Shown piece after piece: positions 17,485 through 25,718 of a stretch of DNA of 64,000 nt. Made by a program: the position numbers and the translations under genes. Within the stretch, counting starts at the first letter, position 1, and every line of letters begins with the position of its first letter. Source of the DNA: AP-15 sp963762575 (GTDB lineage Bacteria; Pseudomonadota; Alphaproteobacteria; ATCC43930; CGMCC-115725); assembly GCA_963762575.1 (NCBI GenBank), contig CAVXLL010000001.1:620001-684000 (forward strand), in the 5' to 3' direction. The notes beneath the pieces were generated by a model. That model was given only the letters and a program-made list of their open reading frames with translations, made no database searches and was not told the DNA's origin.

Positions 17485-18120
17485 CTAATACCCGGCGTCG
17501 CGCTCCATCATTTCGAGCACCACCGCCGCTGCGCGCGTCGCCGGATCATCTTCGCCCTGGCTACGGCTCCGCATTTCGACCACCTGCTGCTGCAGAGCGT
17601 AGGCCTCGGCTCGATCTCCTTCCTGCCAGAGAATCGCTGCGAGATTGCCCATTGTCGTCAGGCTGTCGGGATGTTGCTCGCCGAATTCGCGGCAGCTCGT
17701 CGCGAGCACCGATAGGAGCAGCTCCCGCGCCCCCGCGAAATCGCCTTGCGACGCGACCGTTCCGGCGAGGTTGTTGACGGCGCGCAATGTATCGAGATCG
17801 GCGTAGCCAAACAGCGCGCGGCGCCCACTGACCACCTGCTCCTGCAACCGCCGCGCCTGCTCCAGATTGCCCTGCGCTCCCAGGGTTACAGCCAGTTTGC
17901 CGACCGCCTTTAGCGTATCCGGGTGCTGCTCTCCGAGCACCCGGATACGCCCATCGACGACCTGTTCCTCGAGCTTCCGTGCCGCGATCAGCCGCCCTTG
18001 CGCCCACAGGCAGTCGGCGAGATCGAGCATGGCGGCGAGCGTTTCGGGGTGGTCCTTCCCCAGCGACCGGCATTTTTCGTCCAATTGCCGTTCCTGCGTT
18101 TCGCAACTGTTCTCCCTCAT
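17485..18120 (-). CDS. tetratricopeptide repeat protein (kinesin-light-chain-like TPR)
   Basis: 211 aa composed almost entirely of 42-residue TPR units of the kinesin-light-chain type. Repeated phrases are 'LGKDHPETLAAMLDLADCL', 'LGEQHPDTLKAVGKLAVTL', 'FGYADLDTLRAVNNLAGTV' and 'FGEQHPDSLTTMGNLAAIL', each followed by 'A..L.EQVV'. TPRs make protein-protein scaffolds. No effector domain is present, so this may be an adaptor or the residue of a larger NB-ARC/CHAT-type protein. The start is placed at ATG 18120 ('MRENSCETQERQ'). The frame continues upstream only into the group II intron's 3' end, 47 bases away. Confidence 0.75.
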   Translation of the reverse strand: MRENSCETQERQLDEKCRSLGKDHPETLAAMLDLADCLWAQGRLIAARKLEEQVVDGRIRVLGEQHPDTLKAVGKLAVTLGAQGNLEQARRLQEQVVSGRRALFGYADLDTLRAVNNLAGTVASQGDFAGARELLLSVLATSCREFGEQHPDSLTTMGNLAAILWQEGDRAEAYALQQQVVEMRSRSQGEDDPATRAAAVVLEMMERDAGY

Positions 18121-18130
18121 TTCCTCTTTC

Positions 18131-18156
18131 CTGTCATCCCGGCGAAGGCCGGTGCC
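18131..18156. repeat. alphaproteobacterial intergenic palindrome (TCATCCC type)
   Basis: CTGTCATCCCGGCGAAGGCC forms the GGC-GAA-GGCC hairpin typical of dispersed alphaproteobacterial intergenic repeats. A sister copy with arms CCCGGC/GCCGGG lies at 19306-19328, on the other side of the group II intron, so the intron appears to have split or landed beside such a palindrome. Confidence 0.6.
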
Positions 18157-18166
18157 CATGGCAGAA

Positions 18167-19303
18167 ATCGAGTAGGGAGGTTCCTCACGGTCCCCCCTCT
18201 CACACCACCGGGCATACGGACCACGTAGCACAGCGGTTTCCCTGAGTGTGCAACGCGTTGTGGCGCGCTGCCAGATTGATTAGGCTGAGTTGGTCGAACC
18301 AGGCGATGGTCATGGCCCGCTTCGCTTGCAGCGAGTTGGCCCGACACCACCATCCTCTGCCGGACGCGGCCAGCTCACGGGCTTGCCGCGGCGGGACCCC
18401 GGATTGCTTCAGGAAGCGCCGGCGCTTGCCGCCGCCCGGCTTGGGGATTTCCACCCCGCGCACCGGTTGCGGTTGATCGCTCCCGTCGAGCAGCGCAGTG
18501 ATCAGCGCGTCCCCCGCTTTCGCGAGGGCAGGCTCTTGTTCTCGGCGATCCAGGGCCCAGGTCGGTGACGGTCCTGCCGTCCACTCCCGGCGCCCCGTGG
18601 TTCGCCTTCACCCGCTTATAGGCTTGGTTCAGGTTCGCCGAACCGGCGATCTTCTCCATCAGCTCCCGTGTCAAGGCTCGTTCCCGATGCCCCGCCGCAT
18701 CAGCTTGCCGCTCCGCGCGCGGCCGCGCCTCGGATCTGCCAAGGCCGGGACCGCCATGGCGCAACGTTGCCTTCAGGGCCTCGTCAAAGAGGTCCAGTTG
18801 CTCGCCGCTGCCTTGCTGCCGCGCCACTGTCATCGAGGGGCTCTGGTGCTCCTTGGCTCAAAGATTCGGCCCTTCGCGCCGTCCTCGCGGATAGGCGCTA
18901 CTATGGCCTCGGCCGACCCCTGCCCGACCGTCAGATGCCGTCCCCGGCACCCTGCTCCGGTTCGCCCGGAGAACCGGGGAGGTCTCCCACGGTAAGACAC
19001 TGCACTTTCCCGGGGCGGCCCCCACGGGTCAAGCCCGTGGGCTGAAGGCCCACGGATCCACCATTGCGGATGACGGAAGGAGTATCGGGCCTCCCCGTCC
19101 CATGCCGGGTTGCCCACCGCACTGGCCCCCTGCTTTCGCAGGGGCAGGCTTTGTATCCGGTTCCTGTTCGTCGGCCCCCCGTTTTGCCGCCGGCTTCCTC
19201 CCCACCCCGCATCGCTGCGACGCAGTTGCCTTGGCTAGAGGTTCCGCTCCTTGCGGCCCGAAGAGGACTTGCACCTCCCAGTTCAGTCTCACGCGTGGCA
19301 CAC
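18167..19303 (-). mobile_element. degenerate group II intron (probably bacterial class C)
   Basis: On the reverse strand the element starts GTGTGCCACGCGTGAG at 19303 (canonical GUGYG 5' end), runs through domain I-like sequence, carries a decayed LtrA-type ORF (18200-18833), and ends with a domain V/VI-like stretch: TGGTCCGTATGCCCGGTGG, then AACCTCCCTACTCGAT at 18167. Upstream (at 19306-19328) sits a CCGGCGAAGGCCGG hairpin. Class C introns prefer to insert downstream of terminator-like hairpins, so class and site agree. Boundaries are by eye. Two further palindromes (18509-18533 and 19125-19149) are embedded inside the intron. Confidence 0.62.
18200..18833 (-). pseudogene. group II intron reverse transcriptase/maturase, internally deleted
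   Basis: The N-terminal RT0/RT1 portion is recognisable: 'ERALTRELMEKIAGSANLNQ' and 'AYKRVKANHGAPGVDG'. A frame change and a short palindromic insertion follow near 18509-18533, then 'DGSDQPQPVRGVEIPKPGGG'. That is fused directly to the extreme C-terminus 'ARELAASGRGWW' and 'RAMTIAWFDQLSLINLA'. About 300 residues including the YADD catalytic core, X domain and endonuclease are missing. It cannot reverse transcribe, and any splicing would need help from another copy. Confidence 0.75.
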
Positions 19304-19305
19304 AT

Positions 19306-19328
19306 GGATCCCGGCCTTCGCCGGGGAA
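19306..19328. repeat. intergenic palindrome at the 5' flank of the group II intron
   Basis: GGATCCCGGCCTTCGCCGGG is a near-perfect hairpin of the same family as 18131-18156. It immediately precedes the intron 5' end on the reverse strand and so is the likely insertion landmark. Confidence 0.55.
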
Positions 19329-19423
19329 GCATTCAATATGGTCATTCGTCACGAACCGCCTTGTTTCTTGTTAGCGCAGCGGCGCAATCTTGGGCCGCTG
19401 AGCGCTCGCTCGATCGGTCGAGC

Positions 19424-19456
19424 ATTGCTTCGTCGCCTGCGGCTCCTCGCAATGAC
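19424..19456. repeat. alphaproteobacterial GCTTCGTCGCC-type palindromic repeat
   Basis: ATTGCTTCGTCGCCTGCGGC followed by TCCTCGCAATGAC folds into an imperfect hairpin (ATTGC...GCAAT ends). It matches the well-known dispersed intergenic repeat of Rhizobiales-type genomes. It lies 7 bases downstream of the stop of the peptide ABC ATPase gene and may act as its transcript end. Confidence 0.6.
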
Positions 19457-19463
19457 ACCTAGA

Positions 19464-20483
19464 TTATGCTGCGGTCGCCGTCTCGACCCGAACAACGACT
19501 TCCGGGTAATGGCATGCAACCGAGCGGCCGGCATCGAATGTCCGCAGCTCCGGCATCACTGTTGCGCAATTGCGCTGACCCTTGGGACAGCGGCCGTAGA
19601 AACGGCAGGTGTTGGGGTCGGGATCTATCGGGCTGCGCGGTTCGCCGCTCAGCCGCAGTCGCTTGACGCCACGCTGGTCGAGCGACGGGATCGCCGCCAC
19701 CAACGCCTTGGTGTAGGGGTGCGCCGGGCTGCCGAAGACTGCGTCGACCGGGCCACTCTCGACGATTTTGCCGAGATACATGACCAGCACGTGGTCGCAG
19801 AGCAGGCGGACGACATTGAGGTCGTGACTGACGAAGAGATAGCTCATGCCGAGCCGGCGCTTCAGCGTCTCGAGCAATTGCAAGATCACGACCTGAACCG
19901 AGACGTCGAGCGCTGCCGTCGGCTCGTCGAGGATCAGAAGCTTCGGCTCGAGCGCGACGGCGCGGGCAATGCCGACCCGCGCCTTCTGGCCGCCGGAGAG
20001 CTGATGCGGGAAGCGGCCGAGCAGTTCGTCTGGGAGGCCGGCCAAACCTGCCGCCTCGCGCACCCGCGCCGCTAGCTCTGCGCCGCGCCGCCGGCTGAGC
20101 CGGCGCAGCGGATCGGCGATGGCCTGGAACGCGGTAAAGCGCGGGTTCAGGCTTTCGCCGGCATCCTGGAAGACCATCTGGATGCCGGAACGTTGCGGCA
20201 CGCGGGCGAATTTTCGCGCGGGGATGCCCCCGATTTCCTTCCCATCGAACCCGATGCTGCCGCTGCTCGGATCAATAAGGCGCGCGACGAGCCGCACCAG
20301 AGTCGATTTGCCGCAGCCGGATTCCCCAACGAGGCCCACGGTCTCACCCGGTCCTATCGAAAAATCCACGTTATCCACGGCGTGGAGCCAGCTTTGGCGG
20401 GCGCGGGCCCAGAAATGCCGCTCTCCGCGCTTCGCCGGGAACTGCTTGGTCAAGCTGCGGATATCGAGGATGCATCCAGTCAT
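19464..20483 (-). CDS. oligopeptide-type ABC transporter ATP-binding protein (DppF/OppF-like)
   Basis: 339 aa. Walker A GESGCGKS, Q-loop 'MVFQDAGESLNPR', signature 'LSGGQKAR' (usually LSGGQRQR), Walker B 'LLILDEPTAALDVSVQ', switch 'FVSHDLNVVRLLCD'. The C-terminal oligo_HPY domain has 'HPYTKALVAAIPS' and a Cys cluster 'CRFYGRCPKGQRNC', typical of the peptide/nickel family. ATG 20483 overlaps the end of the preceding ATPase gene by four bases (ATGA). The final gene of a five-gene operon. Confidence 0.9.
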   Translation of the reverse strand: MTGCILDIRSLTKQFPAKRGERHFWARARQSWLHAVDNVDFSIGPGETVGLVGESGCGKSTLVRLVARLIDPSSGSIGFDGKEIGGIPARKFARVPQRSGIQMVFQDAGESLNPRFTAFQAIADPLRRLSRRRGAELAARVREAAGLAGLPDELLGRFPHQLSGGQKARVGIARAVALEPKLLILDEPTAALDVSVQVVILQLLETLKRRLGMSYLFVSHDLNVVRLLCDHVLVMYLGKIVESGPVDAVFGSPAHPYTKALVAAIPSLDQRGVKRLRLSGEPRSPIDPDPNTCRFYGRCPKGQRNCATVMPELRTFDAGRSVACHYPEVVVRVETATAA

Positions 20484-21451
20484 AGCGGCTGCCAACAAGC
20501 GACCATGTGTGACTGGCCGACCGAGATCAGCGGCAGCGGCGCCTCGCATTCCGCCTGATGACGCTCGCAGCGGGCGCTGTAGCGGCAGCTCGGCAGGTCG
20601 GCACGCCTGACGTCTGGGAGATTGCCGGGGATCGCGGCAAGGTCGGCGAGTTGCATGTCCGGTTTGGGTGTCGCGGCGATCAGCTTTGCCGTGTAGGGGT
20701 GGCGCGGGTGAGAAAACAACTCGCGGACCGGCGCGCTCTCGACAACGTGGCCGGCATGCATGACGACGATGCGGTCGGCATATTCGCCGGCCAGCCCCAG
20801 ATCGTGGGTAATCAGGATCGTCGCCATCCTGGATGCGGCTGCGAGTTCCGCGAGCAGATCCATGACGACCGCTTGGGTCGTAACGTCGAGGCCGGTGGTC
20901 GGCTCGTCGGCTATCAGCAAGGCTGGCGAGCAGGCGAGCGCCAGCGCGATCGTCACGCGTTGACACATTCCGCCCGACAGCTCGAAAGGGTAGGCAGCAG
21001 TGCGCCGTTCCGGGTCCGAGATCCCGACTTTGGCCAGCATCTCCACGGCACGCGCCGAGGCCTGCGCCCGGCTAACGCTGCCATGCCGGACCAGCACGTC
21101 CTCCAGCTGCTTGCCGACCGGGCAGATCGGGTTCAGCGCGCCGCGCGGGTTCTGAGAAATCAACGAGAATTCGCGTCCCCGCATCTCCTCGAGCGTGCGC
21201 TCGCCGGCGCGCAGCAGCTCGAGACCGCCGAATACGATACGGCCCGAACTAACCTGAGCTGCCGGATCGAGCAGTCCAAGCAGTGCATAGGCAGTCACCG
21301 ACTTGCCCGAGCCGCTTTCGCCGACGAGTGCAACGGTCTCACCCCGAGCGACCTCGAAGCCCACCTTATCGAGCGCCCGCACAATGCCGCTGCGGGTGCG
21401 GAACTCGACGGAGAGGTTGCTGACTGCGAGCAGCGGGGTCGCCTCACTCAC
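20480..21451 (-). CDS. oligopeptide-type ABC transporter ATP-binding protein (DppD/OppD-like)
   Basis: 323 aa from a GTG at 21451 ('SEATPLLAVSNLSVEFRTRS'). Walker A GESGSGKS, 'LISQNPRGALNPICPVGKQ', signature 'LSGGMCQR' (Cys replaces the usual Arg), Walker B 'LLIADEPTTGLDVTTQ', 'LITHDLGLAGEYAD', and the oligo_HPY tail with 'HPYTAKLIAATPK' and 'CRYSARCERHQAEC'. The GTG overlaps the permease stop by four bases, showing translational coupling and ruling out upstream starts. It forms the ATPase heterodimer with the following gene. Confidence 0.9.
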   Translation of the reverse strand: MSEATPLLAVSNLSVEFRTRSGIVRALDKVGFEVARGETVALVGESGSGKSVTAYALLGLLDPAAQVSSGRIVFGGLELLRAGERTLEEMRGREFSLISQNPRGALNPICPVGKQLEDVLVRHGSVSRAQASARAVEMLAKVGISDPERRTAAYPFELSGGMCQRVTIALALACSPALLIADEPTTGLDVTTQAVVMDLLAELAAASRMATILITHDLGLAGEYADRIVVMHAGHVVESAPVRELFSHPRHPYTAKLIAATPKPDMQLADLAAIPGNLPDVRRADLPSCRYSARCERHQAECEAPLPLISVGQSHMVACWQPL

Positions 21452-22293
21452 GTGCGCCTCCGCGGATCGATCATGTCGCGCAAGCCGTCCCCCAGAAGGT
21501 TGAAGCAAAAGACTGCCAGCATCAGCGCAAGCCCGGGGAACAGCGGGACCCACCACTCTCCGGAAATGATGTTGCTCGCGCCCTCCGCGACCATGATCCC
21601 CCATTCCGCAGTCGGCGGACTGATGCCGAGGCCGATAAAAGAGAGGCCTGCGGCATTGAGGATCGCGTAGCCCATTGTCAGCGACATCTGCACCGCCAGC
21701 AGCGGCATCGTATTGGGCAGAACCTGCGCCAGCAGGATGCGCATTTCGCCGTTGCCGCCGAGCCGGGCTGCTTCGATAAACCCGGCCTGGCGCAGCACGC
21801 TCGCCTCGGCTCGGGCGACGCGCGCGTAAAGCGGCATGTTGATGATCGCGGTGGCGTAAACGATGTTGGCGACGGTATTGCCGAGCGCCGCGACGATGCC
21901 CATCGCGAGGACGAACAGCGGAAAGGCCATGATCGTGTCGGCGATGCGGCCGACGGCGCGCTCGGTCCAGCCGCCGAAATAGCCCGCCGCCAGCCCGCCG
22001 ACCGCGCCGATCGCGAAGGACAGCACTACTGCGGCGAAGGCGATGCCGAGGTCGAGCCTGGTGGCGGCGACGATGCGGCTCAATATGTCACGCCCGACGG
22101 CGTCGGTGCCGCACCAGTGAGCGGCCGATGGCGGCGCAAGGGCGTGCATCGCGTCGGTGGCGAGTGGATTGTACGGTGCAATCCAAGGTCCAAGGAGGGC
22201 GGTCGCCACGAGCAGGACGAAGAGCGCGAACGCGGCCAGGGTTACCGGATTTTCGCCCAATACGTAGCGCAGGTGGCGCAGCGTCTCGCTCAT
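21448..22293 (-). CDS. oligopeptide-type ABC transporter permease (DppC-like)
   Basis: 281 aa. N-terminal helix 'LAAFALFVLLVATALLGPWIA', then 'HWCGTDAVGRDILSRIVAATR', the hallmark of DppC/OppC permeases, and the EAA loop 'EAARLGGNGEMRILLAQVLPN'. The C-terminus is 'LGDGLRDMIDPRRRT'. About six membrane helices. It pairs with the DppB-like permease, whose stop overlaps its ATG by four bases. Confidence 0.92.
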   Translation of the reverse strand: MSETLRHLRYVLGENPVTLAAFALFVLLVATALLGPWIAPYNPLATDAMHALAPPSAAHWCGTDAVGRDILSRIVAATRLDLGIAFAAVVLSFAIGAVGGLAAGYFGGWTERAVGRIADTIMAFPLFVLAMGIVAALGNTVANIVYATAIINMPLYARVARAEASVLRQAGFIEAARLGGNGEMRILLAQVLPNTMPLLAVQMSLTMGYAILNAAGLSFIGLGISPPTAEWGIMVAEGASNIISGEWWVPLFPGLALMLAVFCFNLLGDGLRDMIDPRRRT

Positions 22294-23303
22294 GCCGTGA
22301 CCGCGGCCCGCGGATCGATCACTCCGTACAGGATGTCGATCGCGAGGTTGAGCAGGATGTAAACGATGGCCGTGGCCAGGACGAAACCCTGCACCGGCGC
22401 GTAATCGGAAGCGATCAAGGCCTCGATGGCGTAGGAACCGATGCCCGGCCAAGCGAAGACCTTCTCCACCAGCACATTCGCTCCGAGCAGAAACGAAAAT
22501 ACCATGCCGAGCGTCGTCAGCACCGGCAGCATGGCATTGCGGAAGGCATAGACGTAGACGATCCGCCATTGCGAGAGGCCGTTGGCCCGAGCCGCGCGAA
22601 TAAAATCGGCGCTCAACACCGAGAGCATCGCCGCGCGCGTCATGCGCGTGATCGGCGCCAAGGTGAAGATCGCCAATGTCAGGGCCGGCAATGCGATCTG
22701 CCGCAGAGCGGCAAGGCCTGTCATGCCATCGCCGGCCAGCAAGCTATCCACAATGTACAAGCCTGTCCGTGTGGGAGGCGGCGAGTACATCAGATCGAGC
22801 CGGCCCAATGGGGCCGGCGCCCAGCCGAGCAGGTAATAGAATACGTAGACAAGAAGGAGCCCGGTGAAGAAGGTCGGCAGGCTCACCCCAGCGGTCGATA
22901 CCAGACGGCAAAGATGGTCGATCCAGGAGTTGGGCCGTCGGGCAGCCGTAATGCCGAGCGGCACGGCGACGGCGACCGAAAGCGCGAGCGCGAGCAGTGT
23001 CAGCTCGATCGAGGCTGGCAATCGTGTCAGCAGTTCCTGTATCACCGGTTGACCGGTAGACAGCGAATTGCCGAGCCGGCCATGCCCCAAATCCCCGATA
23101 TAAACGAGAAACTGCTCGGGGAGGCTGCGGTCGAGCCCCAGGGAATGCCGGACCTCAGCGATCGCCTGTGGGGTGGCGGCGGGCCCGGCAAAATAGACCG
23201 CGGGATCTCCGGGCAAGGCGCGCGTGAGGAGGAACGTCACGATGACGACGCCGATAACGCTGGGAACCGCCGACAGCAGGCGAGTCTGGATCAACCGGAC
23301 CAT
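22290..23303 (-). CDS. oligopeptide-type ABC transporter permease (DppB-like)
   Basis: 337 aa. It opens 'IQTRLLSAVPSVIGVVIVTF' followed by 'LPGDPAVYFAGP', the standard DppB/OppB N-terminus. The EAA loop 'IRAARANGLSQWRIVYVYAFRNA' and the final 'FSFLLGANVLVEKVFAWPGIG' are typical. Six helices. The gene follows the binding protein after 15 bases in the operon. Substrate specificity (peptide, nickel, opine) is set by the binding protein and cannot be read from the permease. Confidence 0.92.
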   Translation of the reverse strand: MVRLIQTRLLSAVPSVIGVVIVTFLLTRALPGDPAVYFAGPAATPQAIAEVRHSLGLDRSLPEQFLVYIGDLGHGRLGNSLSTGQPVIQELLTRLPASIELTLLALALSVAVAVPLGITAARRPNSWIDHLCRLVSTAGVSLPTFFTGLLLVYVFYYLLGWAPAPLGRLDLMYSPPPTRTGLYIVDSLLAGDGMTGLAALRQIALPALTLAIFTLAPITRMTRAAMLSVLSADFIRAARANGLSQWRIVYVYAFRNAMLPVLTTLGMVFSFLLGANVLVEKVFAWPGIGSYAIEALIASDYAPVQGFVLATAIVYILLNLAIDILYGVIDPRAAVTA

Positions 23304-23318
23304 CGGATGCCCTACGGC

Positions 23319-24953
23319 TCAGCTCTTTTCGAGTTGGCGGAAGTCGAGCTGCCGGTGGAACCAGTATGTATAGCCGTGGATATTCTTCTGCATTCCGACA
23401 ACCAAGATCTGCTGATAGAGGGGGATTCGCGGCACGTCCTCCATCGCAATGCGGATAAATTTCTTGATTTCGTCGTCATAGGCTTCGGGATCTGCGTCGA
23501 AACGCGCGGCGTCGATCAGCTTGTCCATCGCCGGGTTCTGGTAGGACATCGTATCGAACAGCGCGTTTTGGCCGTGATAGCCCCAGAAAAAGTAATAGTC
23601 CGGGTAGTTGAGCCAGCCGCCGAAGCTGGCGATATGGATCGGCCGGTTCTTTTCCATCATGGCGTTGCGGAAATTGGCGCCGGGGATCTTCTCGATGCGG
23701 GTTTTGATCCCGAGTTCGGCAAGTGAATTCTGCAAAAGGACCGCAGTAGGCTCGGATTGCGTGGCGTCGCCGAGGTCGATAGAGATCGTGGTTGCGAACC
23801 CGCCCGCGAGGCCAGCCTCGGCCAGCAACGCCTTGGCCCTTTCCATGTGTTGCTTGTACGGAAAGGGCTGCGGCCAAGCCGCGGTCTTTGGCGCGTCGGT
23901 CGGACCGCCTGACATTGGAATGCAGATGTCGTAGACGACGCTCTTATAGATCTCCTCGTAGGGCACTGCCCAGGCAATCGCCTGGCGCACCCGCACATCG
24001 TCGAACGGCTTCATCTTGGTGACGAGGCCGATATATTGCAGCGAGTTCTCGACCGGCGTTCCGACGACACGGTAGGCGCCCGATTTCTTGATCTCCGCAG
24101 CGTCCTTGAACGGCATGTCAATCGACAAATCCGCGTCGCCGCGCTCCATCAGCGCGCGACGATTTCCGGCCGCCGGGACCTCGCGCAAAACGACGCGGCG
24201 GATTTTCGGCAAGGGACCGCTCTTCCAGTCGTCGAAGCGAACAAACGCGGTCTCCTGACCCGGTATCCAGCGCTCGAGCTTGTAGGCGCCGCCACCGGCG
24301 TCATTGGTCTTCATCCACTCCAGTGCCCAGGGATCCTTGTCGGTCGCGTGGCTGCGGGCAAGCTTCGAATTGAAGATCGCCGGCACTACGACCGCGAGAT
24401 CCGGCAATGTAAGCTTGTCTTTTTGCAGGAAATCGATGCGGATTGTGTGATCGTCCAGGACGACGAACTGATCGGGTTTCTTCAGACTGCCGGCGGCCAT
24501 CTGAAACGTCGGGAACCCGCCGACAGTGACCGCCCGGTCGAGCGACCATTTGACATCCTCGGCGGTCACCGGCGCGCCGTCATGAAATGTCGCGTCACGG
24601 CGCAATTTGAAGGTGACCGACATGCCGTCGGGCGAAAGGGTAAAACGTTCGGCGAGTTCGGGCTCGATCTTCGTGTGATCGTAGGAAAGGCCGCCGTCGG
24701 CCAATGTCTTACGGCCGAATGTCAACAACCGGTCATAAAGGTTCCAGCACGCGACGTAGCTGCGGAAGGTGGTTCCGATCCCATGGATATCGAGGCTGTT
24801 GGGGCCGTTCTCGACGAGGACAAGAAGAGTGTCTCGCGGCGTTTCGGACCGGGCCGTTCGAATGCCAGCAGCAATCGATGCGGTGCCGGCGAGCGCCGCA
24901 CTGCTCTTCAGAAAATCCCGCCGCCTCAAATGCGCCTCCCCAACCTCGGTCAT
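23319..24953 (-). CDS. periplasmic substrate-binding protein of peptide/nickel ABC importer, Tat signal
   Basis: 544 aa, family SBP_bac_5 (DppA/OppA). The N-terminus 'HLRRRDFLKSSAALAG' is a twin-arginine signal, then an Ala-rich h-region ending near 'ARSETP'. Family features: 'LAERFTLSPDGMSVTFKLRR', 'FHDGAPVTAEDVKWSLDRA', 'VRQAIAWAVPYEEIYKSV', 'DIYQQ'-like 'IPLYQQILVVGM'. ATG 24953 is preferred because the Tat motif sits about ten residues in. First gene of the five-gene operon, so its promoter lies in 24954-25718. Ligand unknown. Confidence 0.9.
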   Translation of the reverse strand: MTEVGEAHLRRRDFLKSSAALAGTASIAAGIRTARSETPRDTLLVLVENGPNSLDIHGIGTTFRSYVACWNLYDRLLTFGRKTLADGGLSYDHTKIEPELAERFTLSPDGMSVTFKLRRDATFHDGAPVTAEDVKWSLDRAVTVGGFPTFQMAAGSLKKPDQFVVLDDHTIRIDFLQKDKLTLPDLAVVVPAIFNSKLARSHATDKDPWALEWMKTNDAGGGAYKLERWIPGQETAFVRFDDWKSGPLPKIRRVVLREVPAAGNRRALMERGDADLSIDMPFKDAAEIKKSGAYRVVGTPVENSLQYIGLVTKMKPFDDVRVRQAIAWAVPYEEIYKSVVYDICIPMSGGPTDAPKTAAWPQPFPYKQHMERAKALLAEAGLAGGFATTISIDLGDATQSEPTAVLLQNSLAELGIKTRIEKIPGANFRNAMMEKNRPIHIASFGGWLNYPDYYFFWGYHGQNALFDTMSYQNPAMDKLIDAARFDADPEAYDDEIKKFIRIAMEDVPRIPLYQQILVVGMQKNIHGYTYWFHRQLDFRQLEKS

Positions 24954-25718
24954 TCGCCCGCCATGCTCGGGGCTGCAACCGGCATGCCATGGTGCGGTGG
25001 CCACCGGGGCACCGTCATTCAGGCTTGCGGATTTGCCTCAAAAGCGAGTGCGCGGACGTCGAAAGCTCAAAAGTTGAGCACTTGGTTGGCCCGCTGCCGC
25101 CGTCGTGTTACGAAAATGGGCTTGGCGTGAAATCTGCTCCGGCTTGGAATGCCAGGATCGGCTCGCCGACGCTGGTACAGTGGTTCGGTGCCTGTTCGAT
25201 CGTCGACGGGGATGGTTTTTTTGGCGAGGCATTTCAGTGCGGAGTCAAAACAGCTTTATCCCGGGGGCGATAACGATCACGTTTCTTGCGTTACCTCCTT
25301 GGTCGCCTTAAGTTATCTCCTGGTCGTATTAACGATATTTTAATCTGTACTCTCAACGCAATTCGTGGGAGAAGGGCTTAGATCGTCAAAATCCTGTCCT
25401 TGAATCAACTGACGGTTCTAAGAGCTCCTTCTGCCACGCTCGGCAAATGCGAAATTGCAATTATCGAGGGTGCTGTCCTAATATCGAGGGTGCTGTCCTA
25501 AAGTGTGTTATTCGGCTGCCGCGATGCTGGGTACGGACCGTCCTATGCACGTTATGCTGGTCTCCCAAATTGAAGTCAGCTTGGAGTGACGCCAGGCTTA
25601 ACAAATCGTGGCGCCGGTTGACTGGCGTTCGAACGTCCTTGTGGATTGTCGGTTAGGGGATTATGCGGCCGCTCGTTCTCTGGAGACAACGCCTACTAAG
25701 CACCGGGGATGGGGCTGA
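24954..25718. other. 765-base intergenic stretch at the edge of the glycan island
   Basis: No convincing gene seen. The left part should contain the promoter of the peptide-transport operon (reverse) and the right part the promoter of the glycan operon. Around 25310-25350 the sequence becomes A/T-rich (TTAACGATATTTTAATCTGT). A 20-base tandem duplication lies at 25462-25501. The junction of ordinary chromosome and island probably falls here. Confidence 0.5.
25462..25501. repeat. two tandem copies of a 20-base unit
   Basis: TATCGAGGGTGCTGTCCTAA occurs twice in direct succession with no mismatch. It lies about 215 bases upstream of the first glycan gene. It could be a slippage product, a transposon scar or paired regulator half-sites. 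Confidence 0.8.

Noticed and set aside
22128..23726. 532-codon + strand open frame
   Set aside because: Antisense to the DppB-, DppC- and DppA-like genes; no motif, composition typical of a shadow.
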